Source: CAIUMH01 sp037142475 (GTDB taxonomy: Bacteria > Actinomycetota > Acidimicrobiia > Acidimicrobiales > RAAP-2). Taken from it: a DNA stretch of 64,000 nucleotides. A program made the position numbers and the translations under genes. This document shows positions 57,388 to 64,000 of this stretch, in pieces. Where the stretch lies: contig JBAXAR010000001.1 of the NCBI GenBank assembly GCA_037142475.1, positions 20,432 to 84,431 on the forward strand, written 5' to 3'. A model generated the notes under the pieces. It did not search any database. It saw only the letters and a list, made by a program, of their open reading frames with translations, and was not told where the DNA came from. Each line of letters starts with the position of its first letter. The stretch's first letter is position 1.

Positions 57388-58950
57388 ATGACGTCGCTTG
57401 CAGTGGCTGGTTTCCTTCTCGATCTCGGACACAGCCTTCGCGAAGCCTTCTTCATGCTGTGGGAGACACTCTGGGCACTCGTCCTCGGTTTCACGCTCTC
57501 CGGCGTTGTCCAGGCGTTCGTCTCCAAGGAAAAGATGCAGGCCCAAATGGGAAACCATCGACCGTTGACTGTTGCCAAAGCATCGATCTACGGCATGGTC
57601 TCGTCGAGTTGCTCGTACGCAGCCTCGGCGATGTCAAAGTCCATCTTCGCCAAGGGCGCTGACTTCATCACTGCTATGGCGTTCATGATTGCCTCGACCA
57701 ATCTGGTGGTCGAACTCGGTCTCGTGCTGCTCGTGCTGCTCGGATGGCAGTTCGCCGCTGCAGAGTTTGTGGGTGGCCCCATCATGATCGCCCTGCTCGC
57801 ATCCGTTGGGGGTCTGGTGCTGACCGCTCCGATCATCGAGGCAGCGAGAAAGCGACTAACCGCATCGGCCGACGACGATGGGGCGCCAAACGTTCCAGGG
57901 CCAGCTTCGCCATCAGATGGCGCACCAGTCGACGGCGGCGAAGGGGTCCAGGACTCACTCCGTTCCAAGATCACGACACCGGCGGCGTGGGCTGACGCAT
58001 CGAGTTACGCCGTCGCCGATGTCACCATGCTTCGCAAAGAACTGGTGATCGGCTATCTCGTTGCTGGGTTTCTCGCCGTCTTGGTCCCGAATGGGTGGTG
58101 GAACGCTCTGTTCCTCCATGGCCACGGCTTCTGGACGAGCCTCGAGAACGCTCTCGTCGGCCCACTCATCGCCGTGATCAGTTGGGTCTGCTCGATCGGA
58201 AACGTTCCGCTGGCTGCAGCGCTGTGGTCAGGGGGAATCTCCTTCGGCGGCGTGATCGCCTTCGTGTTCGCCGACCTGATTGCCATGCCATTGATTCTCA
58301 TCTACGCCAAGTTCTACGGCTGGCGTCTGACCATCCGCTTAGTCGCTCTCTTCTATGTCCTCATGGCGATTGCGGGATTGGTTGTCGAGCTCCTCTTCGG
58401 TGCCGCCAGCCTCATCCCAACATCGAGACCAGTCGAGATCGCCCCCGCCCATTTCGAGTGGAACTACACCGCGTACCTGAACCTTGTCTTCATCATCGTC
58501 GGCGCCGCCGTGTGGTGGCTCGCTCGGAATAGGGCGCGATCCGGTGGAGGCCAGGGTTACGCCATCGATCCCGTGTGCGGCATGCAGGTGAGGACCAGCG
58601 ATGCCCCGGCCACTGCTCTCGTCGGGCGCACCAGGTACTCCTTCTGTGCCGACCGCTGCAGAGAGCGCTTCGAGGCAGATCCTGATCGCTTTACCGCCGA
58701 CGGTGCGGTTCATGAGGCCATGGAACCTCTTGCCGTCGCCATCGGGCTCGGCAGGAAGCCCGTCCAGCGATCAGCGGCGATAACCGAGGCCATCGACCCA
58801 GTGTGCGCGATGACCGTGGATCCGGCCACCGCCGCCGCCCGCCGAGTGCACCAAGGAGCTGAGGTCTGGTTCTGCTCTGTGCGATGCGCCGAACGATTCG
58901 ATGCCGACCCAGGTTCCTTCGCAACTCCCGGCTCGACGATGAGCACCTGA
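57388..58950 (+). CDS. ArsP/DUF318-type permease with two YHS domains
   Basis: 520 residues. Residues about 1-385 form a DUF318 permease with eight to ten helices in two halves, with Cys-containing motifs SSSCSYAASAM and WVCSIGNVPLAAALW. Two YHS (TRASH-like) metal-binding domains start at about 394 (DPVCGMQV, then FCADRCRERF) and 470 (DPVCAMTV, then FCSVRCAERF). ArsP-type permeases export trivalent organoarsenicals; YHS domains bind heavy metals. This fusion suggests soft-metal or metalloid efflux. The ATG follows a divergent 100-bp gap. Confidence 0.85.
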   Translation: MTSLAVAGFLLDLGHSLREAFFMLWETLWALVLGFTLSGVVQAFVSKEKMQAQMGNHRPLTVAKASIYGMVSSSCSYAASAMSKSIFAKGADFITAMAFMIASTNLVVELGLVLLVLLGWQFAAAEFVGGPIMIALLASVGGLVLTAPIIEAARKRLTASADDDGAPNVPGPASPSDGAPVDGGEGVQDSLRSKITTPAAWADASSYAVADVTMLRKELVIGYLVAGFLAVLVPNGWWNALFLHGHGFWTSLENALVGPLIAVISWVCSIGNVPLAAALWSGGISFGGVIAFVFADLIAMPLILIYAKFYGWRLTIRLVALFYVLMAIAGLVVELLFGAASLIPTSRPVEIAPAHFEWNYTAYLNLVFIIVGAAVWWLARNRARSGGGQGYAIDPVCGMQVRTSDAPATALVGRTRYSFCADRCRERFEADPDRFTADGAVHEAMEPLAVAIGLGRKPVQRSAAITEAIDPVCAMTVDPATAAARRVHQGAEVWFCSVRCAERFDADPGSFATPGSTMST

Positions 58951-59051
58951 AGCCACGAGGGGAAACGGAGCACCCGTTGACTCGCACCTGAGAGTGATCG
59001 CGTGACGTTCGCTAGTGTTCGGGGCGAGAGCGGACCCGGCAGAGGAGTGGC

Positions 59052-60479
59052 GTGAAGGATCGACGCAGAACGTCGACATCCAGCTTCGGGGTGTCCGGTC
59101 GAGAGAGCCACGACGCCTCTGGCTTCTACGACCGCTTCCGAACCCCTGAACTCTCGAGCGACCGTGACCTGCTCGCTCCGATGCCTGTCCCTGAGCCTTT
59201 CCAGCATGGCGATGCTCGTTCCATGGATGCTGTTCCTGACGGCTCCGTCGGCCTCGTGATCACCTCACCGCCCTACTTCGCCGGGAAAACCTACGAAGAG
59301 GAACTCGAACGCGATGGGGTCCCCTCGTCCTACCTCGAGTATCTCGAGATGCTCACCGAGGTCTTTGCCGAGTGCGTGACCAAGCTCGAGCCAGGCGGCC
59401 GGATCGCTGTCAACGTCGCCAACCTCGGTCGCAAGCCCTATCGGAGCCTTTCCTCCGATGTCATCAGGATTCTCGAACATGATCTCGGCCTCCTCCTTCG
59501 CGGTGAGGTCATCTGGCAGAAGGGTGAGGGGGCGAGTGGTTCGTGCGCCTGGGGCTCCTATCGCTCGGCATCGAACCCTGTCCTGCGCGACCTGACCGAG
59601 CGCGTCATTATCGCCAGTAAGGGACGATTCGACCGTGCCCGACCAGTCAAGGAGCGATCCTCTCTCGGCCTGCCCTCGGAATCCACCCTCAGCACCGACG
59701 ACTTCCTCGAGCTGACCCTGGATGTCTGGTCCATTCCTCCTGAGAGCGCCCGAAGGGTGGGCCATCCCGCTCCCTTCCCTGTCGAGTTACCCGAACAACT
59801 GATCCGGCTCTACAGCTTTGCTGACGACCTCGTCTTGGACCCGTTCATGGGCTCTGGGTCGACCCTTGTGGCGGCATCGAAGCTCGGCCGACGCTTCATC
59901 GGCTACGACCTCGATGTGGCATTCGTGGATCTGGCCAGAGCCCGCGTCGAGGCCGAGGGGGCACCGATCGCCGTCGCGTCGGGCGATCGAACGACACAGC
60001 AGCGTCACGTGGCCAGTGCCGAAGGTCGCTCGGCGGTCGCTGTCTGCCTCGAAGCGCTGAGCGCTGCCGGCTTCACGACGACCGCAACCGATGTGCGGAT
60101 CCCCAAGAGCGGTCTAAGCATTGCGGCCACGGTCGAGGACGCAACAAGGACGCCCTGGCAGATCGAGGTCGCCGGATCCTTCACCAGCCATCGAGGTGGC
60201 CTCACCAGGGCAGATGTCGTTCTCAAGACCCTCGGCCGCCTCAACGTCCTGCGGGGCCGCCTTGGTCCCCAAGCGCGACTGCTGGTCGTGACCTGCGAGC
60301 GACCCGGCCACCGCAGCGAAGCGGAGAACCTCCTCCGGGCTGCGGGACCCGATGCCTTCTTCGACGTCATCGACGTCTTCGACGATGACGATCTCATCCG
60401 GCTTCGCCACTATGGCTCCGAAAGTGCCATGACACCCCTTGAGGGGTTCTGGACGCCCAAGGATCTCGCGGCGCGCTGA
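59052..60479 (+). CDS. DNA methyltransferase, beta class, with C-terminal extra domain
   Basis: 475 residues. Motif IV TSPPY lies at 71-75 and motif I DPFMGSGS at 263-270, the beta order; SPPY suggests N4-cytosine or N6-adenine activity. Residues about 310-475 hold another domain (PWQIEVAGSFTSHRGGLTRADVV, then LLVVTCERPG) that recalls a PD-(D/E)XK-like nuclease core. No separate restriction gene is adjacent, so it may be an orphan or self-contained type. The GTG at 59052 has GAGGAG upstream. Confidence 0.85.
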   Translation: MKDRRRTSTSSFGVSGRESHDASGFYDRFRTPELSSDRDLLAPMPVPEPFQHGDARSMDAVPDGSVGLVITSPPYFAGKTYEEELERDGVPSSYLEYLEMLTEVFAECVTKLEPGGRIAVNVANLGRKPYRSLSSDVIRILEHDLGLLLRGEVIWQKGEGASGSCAWGSYRSASNPVLRDLTERVIIASKGRFDRARPVKERSSLGLPSESTLSTDDFLELTLDVWSIPPESARRVGHPAPFPVELPEQLIRLYSFADDLVLDPFMGSGSTLVAASKLGRRFIGYDLDVAFVDLARARVEAEGAPIAVASGDRTTQQRHVASAEGRSAVAVCLEALSAAGFTTTATDVRIPKSGLSIAATVEDATRTPWQIEVAGSFTSHRGGLTRADVVLKTLGRLNVLRGRLGPQARLLVVTCERPGHRSEAENLLRAAGPDAFFDVIDVFDDDDLIRLRHYGSESAMTPLEGFWTPKDLAAR

Positions 60480-60499
60480 GACCTGCTGGGATGTGCTCC

Positions 60500-61294
60500 C
60501 TAGTTGAAGTGCTCGCCACCGTTGACGTCGATCGCCTGACCAGTGATAGCGGTGGCCAGATCTGAAGCGAGGAACACCACGGCACCGGCGACTTCCTGAT
60601 CGGCAGGAATGCGGCCCAGCGGAATTGGCGCGGTGATCTCGGCCTCAACCTCGGCTTCAGTAATCCCGCGCTGCTGGGCAGTCATCGAGAGGTAGATATC
60701 GACGCTGGGACCCTTCATCCAGCCCGGAACCACAGCGTTCACCCGGATGTTCTTGGCTCCAAGCTCGTAGGCGAGCACCCGAGTCGCAGTCAGGAGGCCG
60801 CCCTTGGAGGTGGCATAGCCGCCCTGAAGCGGCTGTGGCTGACGTGCCACCATCGACGCCACCATGATCACCGACCCACCACCCACTGCACTCAGGTGGG
60901 GCAGGACGGCCTTGGTCATTCGCAGAGAACCAAAGACATTGGTGCCGACGATCTTCTCCCACTGCTCAAGGTCGACGTCTTCGAAGGTCTGGAAGGCGTC
61001 GAAGCGGAAGGCGTTGTTCACAAGGACATCAACCCGGCCGAACTCCTTGGCGGCAGCGGCACACAGTGCCTCACACTGATCCACGCTGGTGATGTCGGTC
61101 GGAAGCGTGATGACCTTTCGGCCGAGGGCTTCAATCTCATGAGCGACGTCGTCGAGGCTCGACTGGCGGCGCGCGCCGATCGCCAGATCGGCACCATTGG
61201 CGGCGAGGCGCACTGCTGCGCGACGTCCAAGTCCAGGACCGATCCCCGAAACGATGGCCACTTTCCCCTCAAGAAGTGATGATTCGATTTCCAT
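60500..61294 (-). CDS. Short-chain dehydrogenase/reductase (SDR)
   Basis: 264 residues of the classical SDR family. The coenzyme motif is VSGIGPGLGRR near 18. VNNAFRFDAF replaces NNAG near 90, Ser lies in IMVASMVA near 140, and YATSK near 158. VVPGWMKGPSVD follows. It is tail to tail with the methyltransferase gene and divergent from a Gfo/Idh/MocA oxidoreductase. Substrate unknown. Confidence 0.9.
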   Translation of the reverse strand: MEIESSLLEGKVAIVSGIGPGLGRRAAVRLAANGADLAIGARRQSSLDDVAHEIEALGRKVITLPTDITSVDQCEALCAAAAKEFGRVDVLVNNAFRFDAFQTFEDVDLEQWEKIVGTNVFGSLRMTKAVLPHLSAVGGGSVIMVASMVARQPQPLQGGYATSKGGLLTATRVLAYELGAKNIRVNAVVPGWMKGPSVDIYLSMTAQQRGITEAEVEAEITAPIPLGRIPADQEVAGAVVFLASDLATAITGQAIDVNGGEHFN

Positions 61295-61381
61295 ATCGCT
61301 CTCCCTCGTCGCCCTATCGTTCTCGGATCATTGAGGGTAGCAAGCCAAGAAGATCCTGGCCGAACCGTTAGCCTCCCGGTC

Positions 61382-62458
61382 ATGGGCGTCGAGGAACTGA
61401 AGATCGGGATCATCGGTTCGGGGATGATGGGTCTCGAACACATCAGGAACCTCCAAGCCATCGATGGAGCCCGGGTGGTGGCAGTCGCCGATCCCGAACC
61501 CGGATCGCTGGACTGGGCTCGAGCGACCCTGGGCAGCGACGACTCTGTCGCTTACTACGCCGACCATCGAACACTGCTCGACGCCGGGGACTGCGACGCC
61601 GTCGTCGTGGCGTCACCCAACATGACCCATGCCGAGGTCCTGCTCGACGTGATCGAGGCTCAGGTCGATTGTCTCGTGGAGAAACCGATGTGCACCACCA
61701 TCGAGGATTGTCACCGGATCGTCGAAGCCTCCGACGCATCCTCTTCAATGGTCTGGGTTGGCCTCGAGTATCGCTACATGCCCCCCATCGCTCATGGCAT
61801 CAGGTTGGCGGCCGACGGCTCCATCGGAAGGGTTCGCATGGTGGCGATGCGCGAACATCGCTTCCCCTTCCTCACCAAGGTTGGTGATTGGAACCGATTC
61901 AATGAGAACACTGGTGGGACCCTGGTGGAGAAGTGCTGCCACTTCTTCGACCTCCTCGGTCTCATTGCTGGAGCGGAGCCACTCCGAGTCATGGCCTCAG
62001 GGGCTCAGGACGTCAACCATCTCAACGAACGCTACGACGGTCGTACCCCGGACATCCTCGATAACGCGCTCGTGATCATCGACTACGCCAACGGCGTCCG
62101 AGGCTCCCTCGATCTGTGCATGTTCGCTGAGGGCTCACGGAACCAAGAGGAGCTCAGCGTGGTCGGTGACCTCGGAAAGATCGAGGCGTTCCTCCCGAGC
62201 GGCGAGGTTCGTCTCGGTTCCCGCACTGGCTGGCACGACGGTGTCACCTCATCAATCATCACCGACGATCGCGTGGCCCACGAGGGCCTCCACCACGGCT
62301 CAAGCTATCTCGAACACCTCGATTTCCTCGAGGCAGTCAGGACGCGATCAGAGCCCTTGGTGGGTGTGGCCGACGGGCTCCGATCGGTGGCTGTCGGCGT
62401 GGCGGCACAGCGATCGCTTACCGAGCACAGGGTCGTCGAGCTCGTCGAGGTCCTCTAG
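61382..62458 (+). CDS. Gfo/Idh/MocA family oxidoreductase
   Basis: 358 residues. The N-terminal Rossmann domain has IGIIGSGMMGLEH near residue 8, VVASPNMTHAE near 80 and the EKPMCTT motif (about 98) in the active site. The C-terminal alpha/beta domain starts near 125 and has LVEKCCHFFDLLGL. Family members oxidise sugars and inositols with NAD(P). The stop overlaps the converging luciferase-like gene stop (CTAG shared). Confidence 0.9.
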   Translation: MGVEELKIGIIGSGMMGLEHIRNLQAIDGARVVAVADPEPGSLDWARATLGSDDSVAYYADHRTLLDAGDCDAVVVASPNMTHAEVLLDVIEAQVDCLVEKPMCTTIEDCHRIVEASDASSSMVWVGLEYRYMPPIAHGIRLAADGSIGRVRMVAMREHRFPFLTKVGDWNRFNENTGGTLVEKCCHFFDLLGLIAGAEPLRVMASGAQDVNHLNERYDGRTPDILDNALVIIDYANGVRGSLDLCMFAEGSRNQEELSVVGDLGKIEAFLPSGEVRLGSRTGWHDGVTSSIITDDRVAHEGLHHGSSYLEHLDFLEAVRTRSEPLVGVADGLRSVAVGVAAQRSLTEHRVVELVEVL

Positions 62459-63513
62459 GGGGTCGGTGAAATTGGGGCATGGTCGAGTTGAGCCAATACC
62501 AACTCACCGAACTGCTTGGCCTCGTCGATGTGGGGATAGCCGGAGAGGATCACTGCGTCGATCCCGCGGCGTTCGAGTTCCCTCAGATAGGCGACGACCT
62601 GCTCAGGATTACCCACAATTGCAGCACCGCAACCTGATCGTGCCCGGCCAATCCCCGTGAAGAGATTCCCGTCGACATAGCCCTCGTCGTCGGCGAGGTC
62701 TCGAAGTCCGCTCTGGCGAGCCACTCCCGTTGAGGCAGCATCAAGAGAGAGCGCTCGGAGCTGCTCTCCGACGTCGGGTTCCAGCGCGCTGAGGAGATGC
62801 GTCGCAGCGGCACGCGCCTCGTGTTCGGTTTCACGGACAATGACATGCACTCGATATCCAACGTGGATCGTGCGTCCCACCGCCCTCGCTCGACCCTTCA
62901 TGTCAGCGACAAGTGCCTTGACTCGATCGAGTGTGTCAGGCCACATGAGGTACACGTCGCTGGCTCGAGCCGCCACGCCGAGCGCCTCTTCGGAGAGCCC
63001 TCCGAAATAGAAAGGAGGACGACGTGCTCGATCACGAGCGATTCTCGGGGGCTCGACCTCAAGGTCGTAGGTGACGCCATGGTGGTTGACCGGATCACCG
63101 CTCAGCAGAGCAGCAAGAATCGCCATTGCCTCTTCAGTGCGGGCATAGCGAGCGGCCGATTCAAGCAACTCTCCTGGCAACGGCGACGAGATGATGTTGA
63201 CGTCGAGGCGACCAGCGGCAATCTGATCGATCGTGGCCAACTGCCGAGCCAGCTGCGGTGGCCACATCTCACCAATCCGCACAGCGAGGAGCAGTCGAAT
63301 CTTCGTGGTCGCCGAAGCGGCGGCGGCGGCGAACGCCACGCTGTCAATCCCAAGCTCGTATCCAGAGGGGAGCAAAATCGAATCGAAACCTTGGCGCTCA
63401 GCCTCCAGGACAATGGCGAGGCAATGTTCCCAACTTGAGACTCCCTCGAGATCAGGGACGCCAAGCAGTGCCGTGTCGTCATCACAGAGCGCGGCAAACC
63501 ATGAGATCTCCAC
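62455..63513 (-). CDS. Luciferase-like (LLM class) oxidoreductase, SsuD-like
   Basis: 352 residues. Luciferase-like monooxygenase fold: ISWFAALCDDDTALLG at the N terminus, FDSILLPSGYELGIDSVAF near 42, GRLDVNIISSPLPGEL near 100, PFYFGGLSEEALGVAA near 165, and GNPEQVVAYLRELERRGIDAVIL near 300. The layout resembles FMN-dependent alkanesulfonate monooxygenases (SsuD). F420-dependent relatives are common in Actinobacteria, so the cofactor is uncertain. The GTG start is used. Downstream it meets the oxidoreductase stop by four bases. Confidence 0.88.
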   Translation of the reverse strand: MEISWFAALCDDDTALLGVPDLEGVSSWEHCLAIVLEAERQGFDSILLPSGYELGIDSVAFAAAAASATTKIRLLLAVRIGEMWPPQLARQLATIDQIAAGRLDVNIISSPLPGELLESAARYARTEEAMAILAALLSGDPVNHHGVTYDLEVEPPRIARDRARRPPFYFGGLSEEALGVAARASDVYLMWPDTLDRVKALVADMKGRARAVGRTIHVGYRVHVIVRETEHEARAAATHLLSALEPDVGEQLRALSLDAASTGVARQSGLRDLADDEGYVDGNLFTGIGRARSGCGAAIVGNPEQVVAYLRELERRGIDAVILSGYPHIDEAKQFGELVLAQLDHAPISPTP

Positions 63514-63929
63514 CGTCGATCCCTATGATCCCAGCGAAACTGTGGGCGACATCAAGAAACCTGGTCCACGGTGGGCGAGGTGCGCTTGCCCTTCTTCGAG
63601 GACAGCACATTGTGCGCTGCAGGTGAACGGCGCAAACGGCAGCATGCACCACTCGGTCTCATGCCCGCAACGTTCGCTGTTCTTGGCGAGTACGCCACCG
63701 GACCCCCTCTCCCACGCTGTCAATGATGACCGACCAATGGACGGGGCGCACCTTCAGCCTTGGCACACACCCGAGATTGACCTTTCTTTGGGAAGACGCG
63801 CGAAGCAGCTGTCAAGCCTAGGTAGCCACATGGGGCCATCTCGAGGAATGCCTCGGCGATGGTGACCTAGTATCACTGAGGGTCCTGGCCCGAAGTCACA
63901 GAGCGTCCTACGAAGGGCTCTCTCATCCA
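63514..63929. other. 416-bp gap without a supported gene
   Basis: The stretch between the luciferase-like gene and tRNA-Ala has scattered open frames on both strands, but none with a ribosome-binding site, motif or family look. It should hold the divergent promoters of the two flanking genes. A TAGTAT hexamer at 63868-63873 could serve the tRNA; its -35 is unclear. Confidence 0.6.
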
Positions 63930-64000
63930 GGGGGCGTAGCTCAGTTGGCTAGAGCACCTGCTTTGCAAGCAGGAAGTCGTGGGTTCGAGTCCCATCGCCT
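63930..64000 (+). tRNA. tRNA-Ala (anticodon UGC), cut at the window edge
   Basis: Acceptor GGGGGCG, D arm GCTCAGTTGGCTAGAGC, anticodon arm CCTGCTTTGCAAGCAGG with loop TTTGCAA (anticodon TGC), T arm GTGGGTTCGAGTCCCAT. The last two acceptor bases, discriminator and any CCA lie beyond position 64000. Confidence 0.95.

Noticed and set aside
63523..63723. 66-codon minus-strand frame in the gap before tRNA-Ala
   Set aside because: No ribosome-binding site or family feature; low support, so the gap is described as empty.

Overview
The window is about 62-64% GC and densely coded on both strands. It reads as a chromosomal segment of a high-GC Actinobacterium. The markers are a WhiB protein, an RsrA/SigR redox pair, GlnR, an F420-type luciferase-like oxidoreductase, a VKOR/DUF929 pair, a zincin-like DUF2342 protein next to tilS, and a fol-pan-coaX-lysS-clpC block in nearly the mycobacterial order. 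MurL/MurD2, an eukaryotic-type glutamine synthetase and many stop-start overlaps suggest Acidimicrobiia or a relative; that assignment is inference. I see no phage, insertion sequence, CRISPR array, rRNA or integrase.

1-15034 (mostly minus strand): a long array runs sigR - rsrA - DUF2342 zincin - tilS/hpt fusion - folE - folP - catalytic-dead phosphatase-like gene - folB - folK - DUF2520 - panC - nadB - nadC - coaX - lysS. A truncated clpC follows, and a polyprenyl synthase sits divergent to clpC. The array makes tetrahydrofolate, pantothenate/CoA and NAD precursors and is headed by a thiol-stress sigma factor. ftsH, panD and nadA, often neighbours in related genomes, are absent here. 15101-17119: a CYP142-like P450 and a short-chain dehydrogenase. 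17181-19797 (minus): a ZnuABC zinc importer, divergent from zur. 19889-23717: zur, pgeF and the MurL/MurD2 pair for D-glutamate entry into peptidoglycan, then tRNA-Thr. 24071-32655: LMW phosphatase, secreted S53 peptidase, holB-tmk-topA and a membrane acyltransferase.

32719-38454: a KimA-like APC permease with a C-terminal OB-fold, two divergent TrkA-type proteins, a HAD hydrolase, a 26-residue membrane peptide candidate and a primary-like sigma factor. 38622-40930: nadE and a coupled unknown gene. 41177-44416: nitrogen cluster glnII - glnA - glnR, with 11-bp-periodic repeats before glnII. 44418-48620: erpA, an odd [2Fe-2S]/molybdo-hydroxylase fusion, ridA and a membrane protein, facing an ApbC-type Fe-S carrier. 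48634-52274: MBL and NUDIX hydrolases, a thioredoxin-like DUF929/VKOR oxidative folding pair, and WhiB. 52414-55767: two ArsA/GET3-like ATPases, a receiver-only response regulator and a CBS protein, then tRNA-Pro. 55920-64000: an acetoacetate-decarboxylase-like protein, an ArsP-type permease with two YHS domains, a beta-class DNA methyltransferase with an extra C-terminal domain, an SDR, a Gfo/Idh/MocA oxidoreductase, a luciferase-like oxidoreductase and a cut tRNA-Ala.

All family calls come from reading motifs and remembered family features. No database search was run. Start codons were chosen from ribosome-binding sites, overlaps with neighbours and the start of conserved domains.
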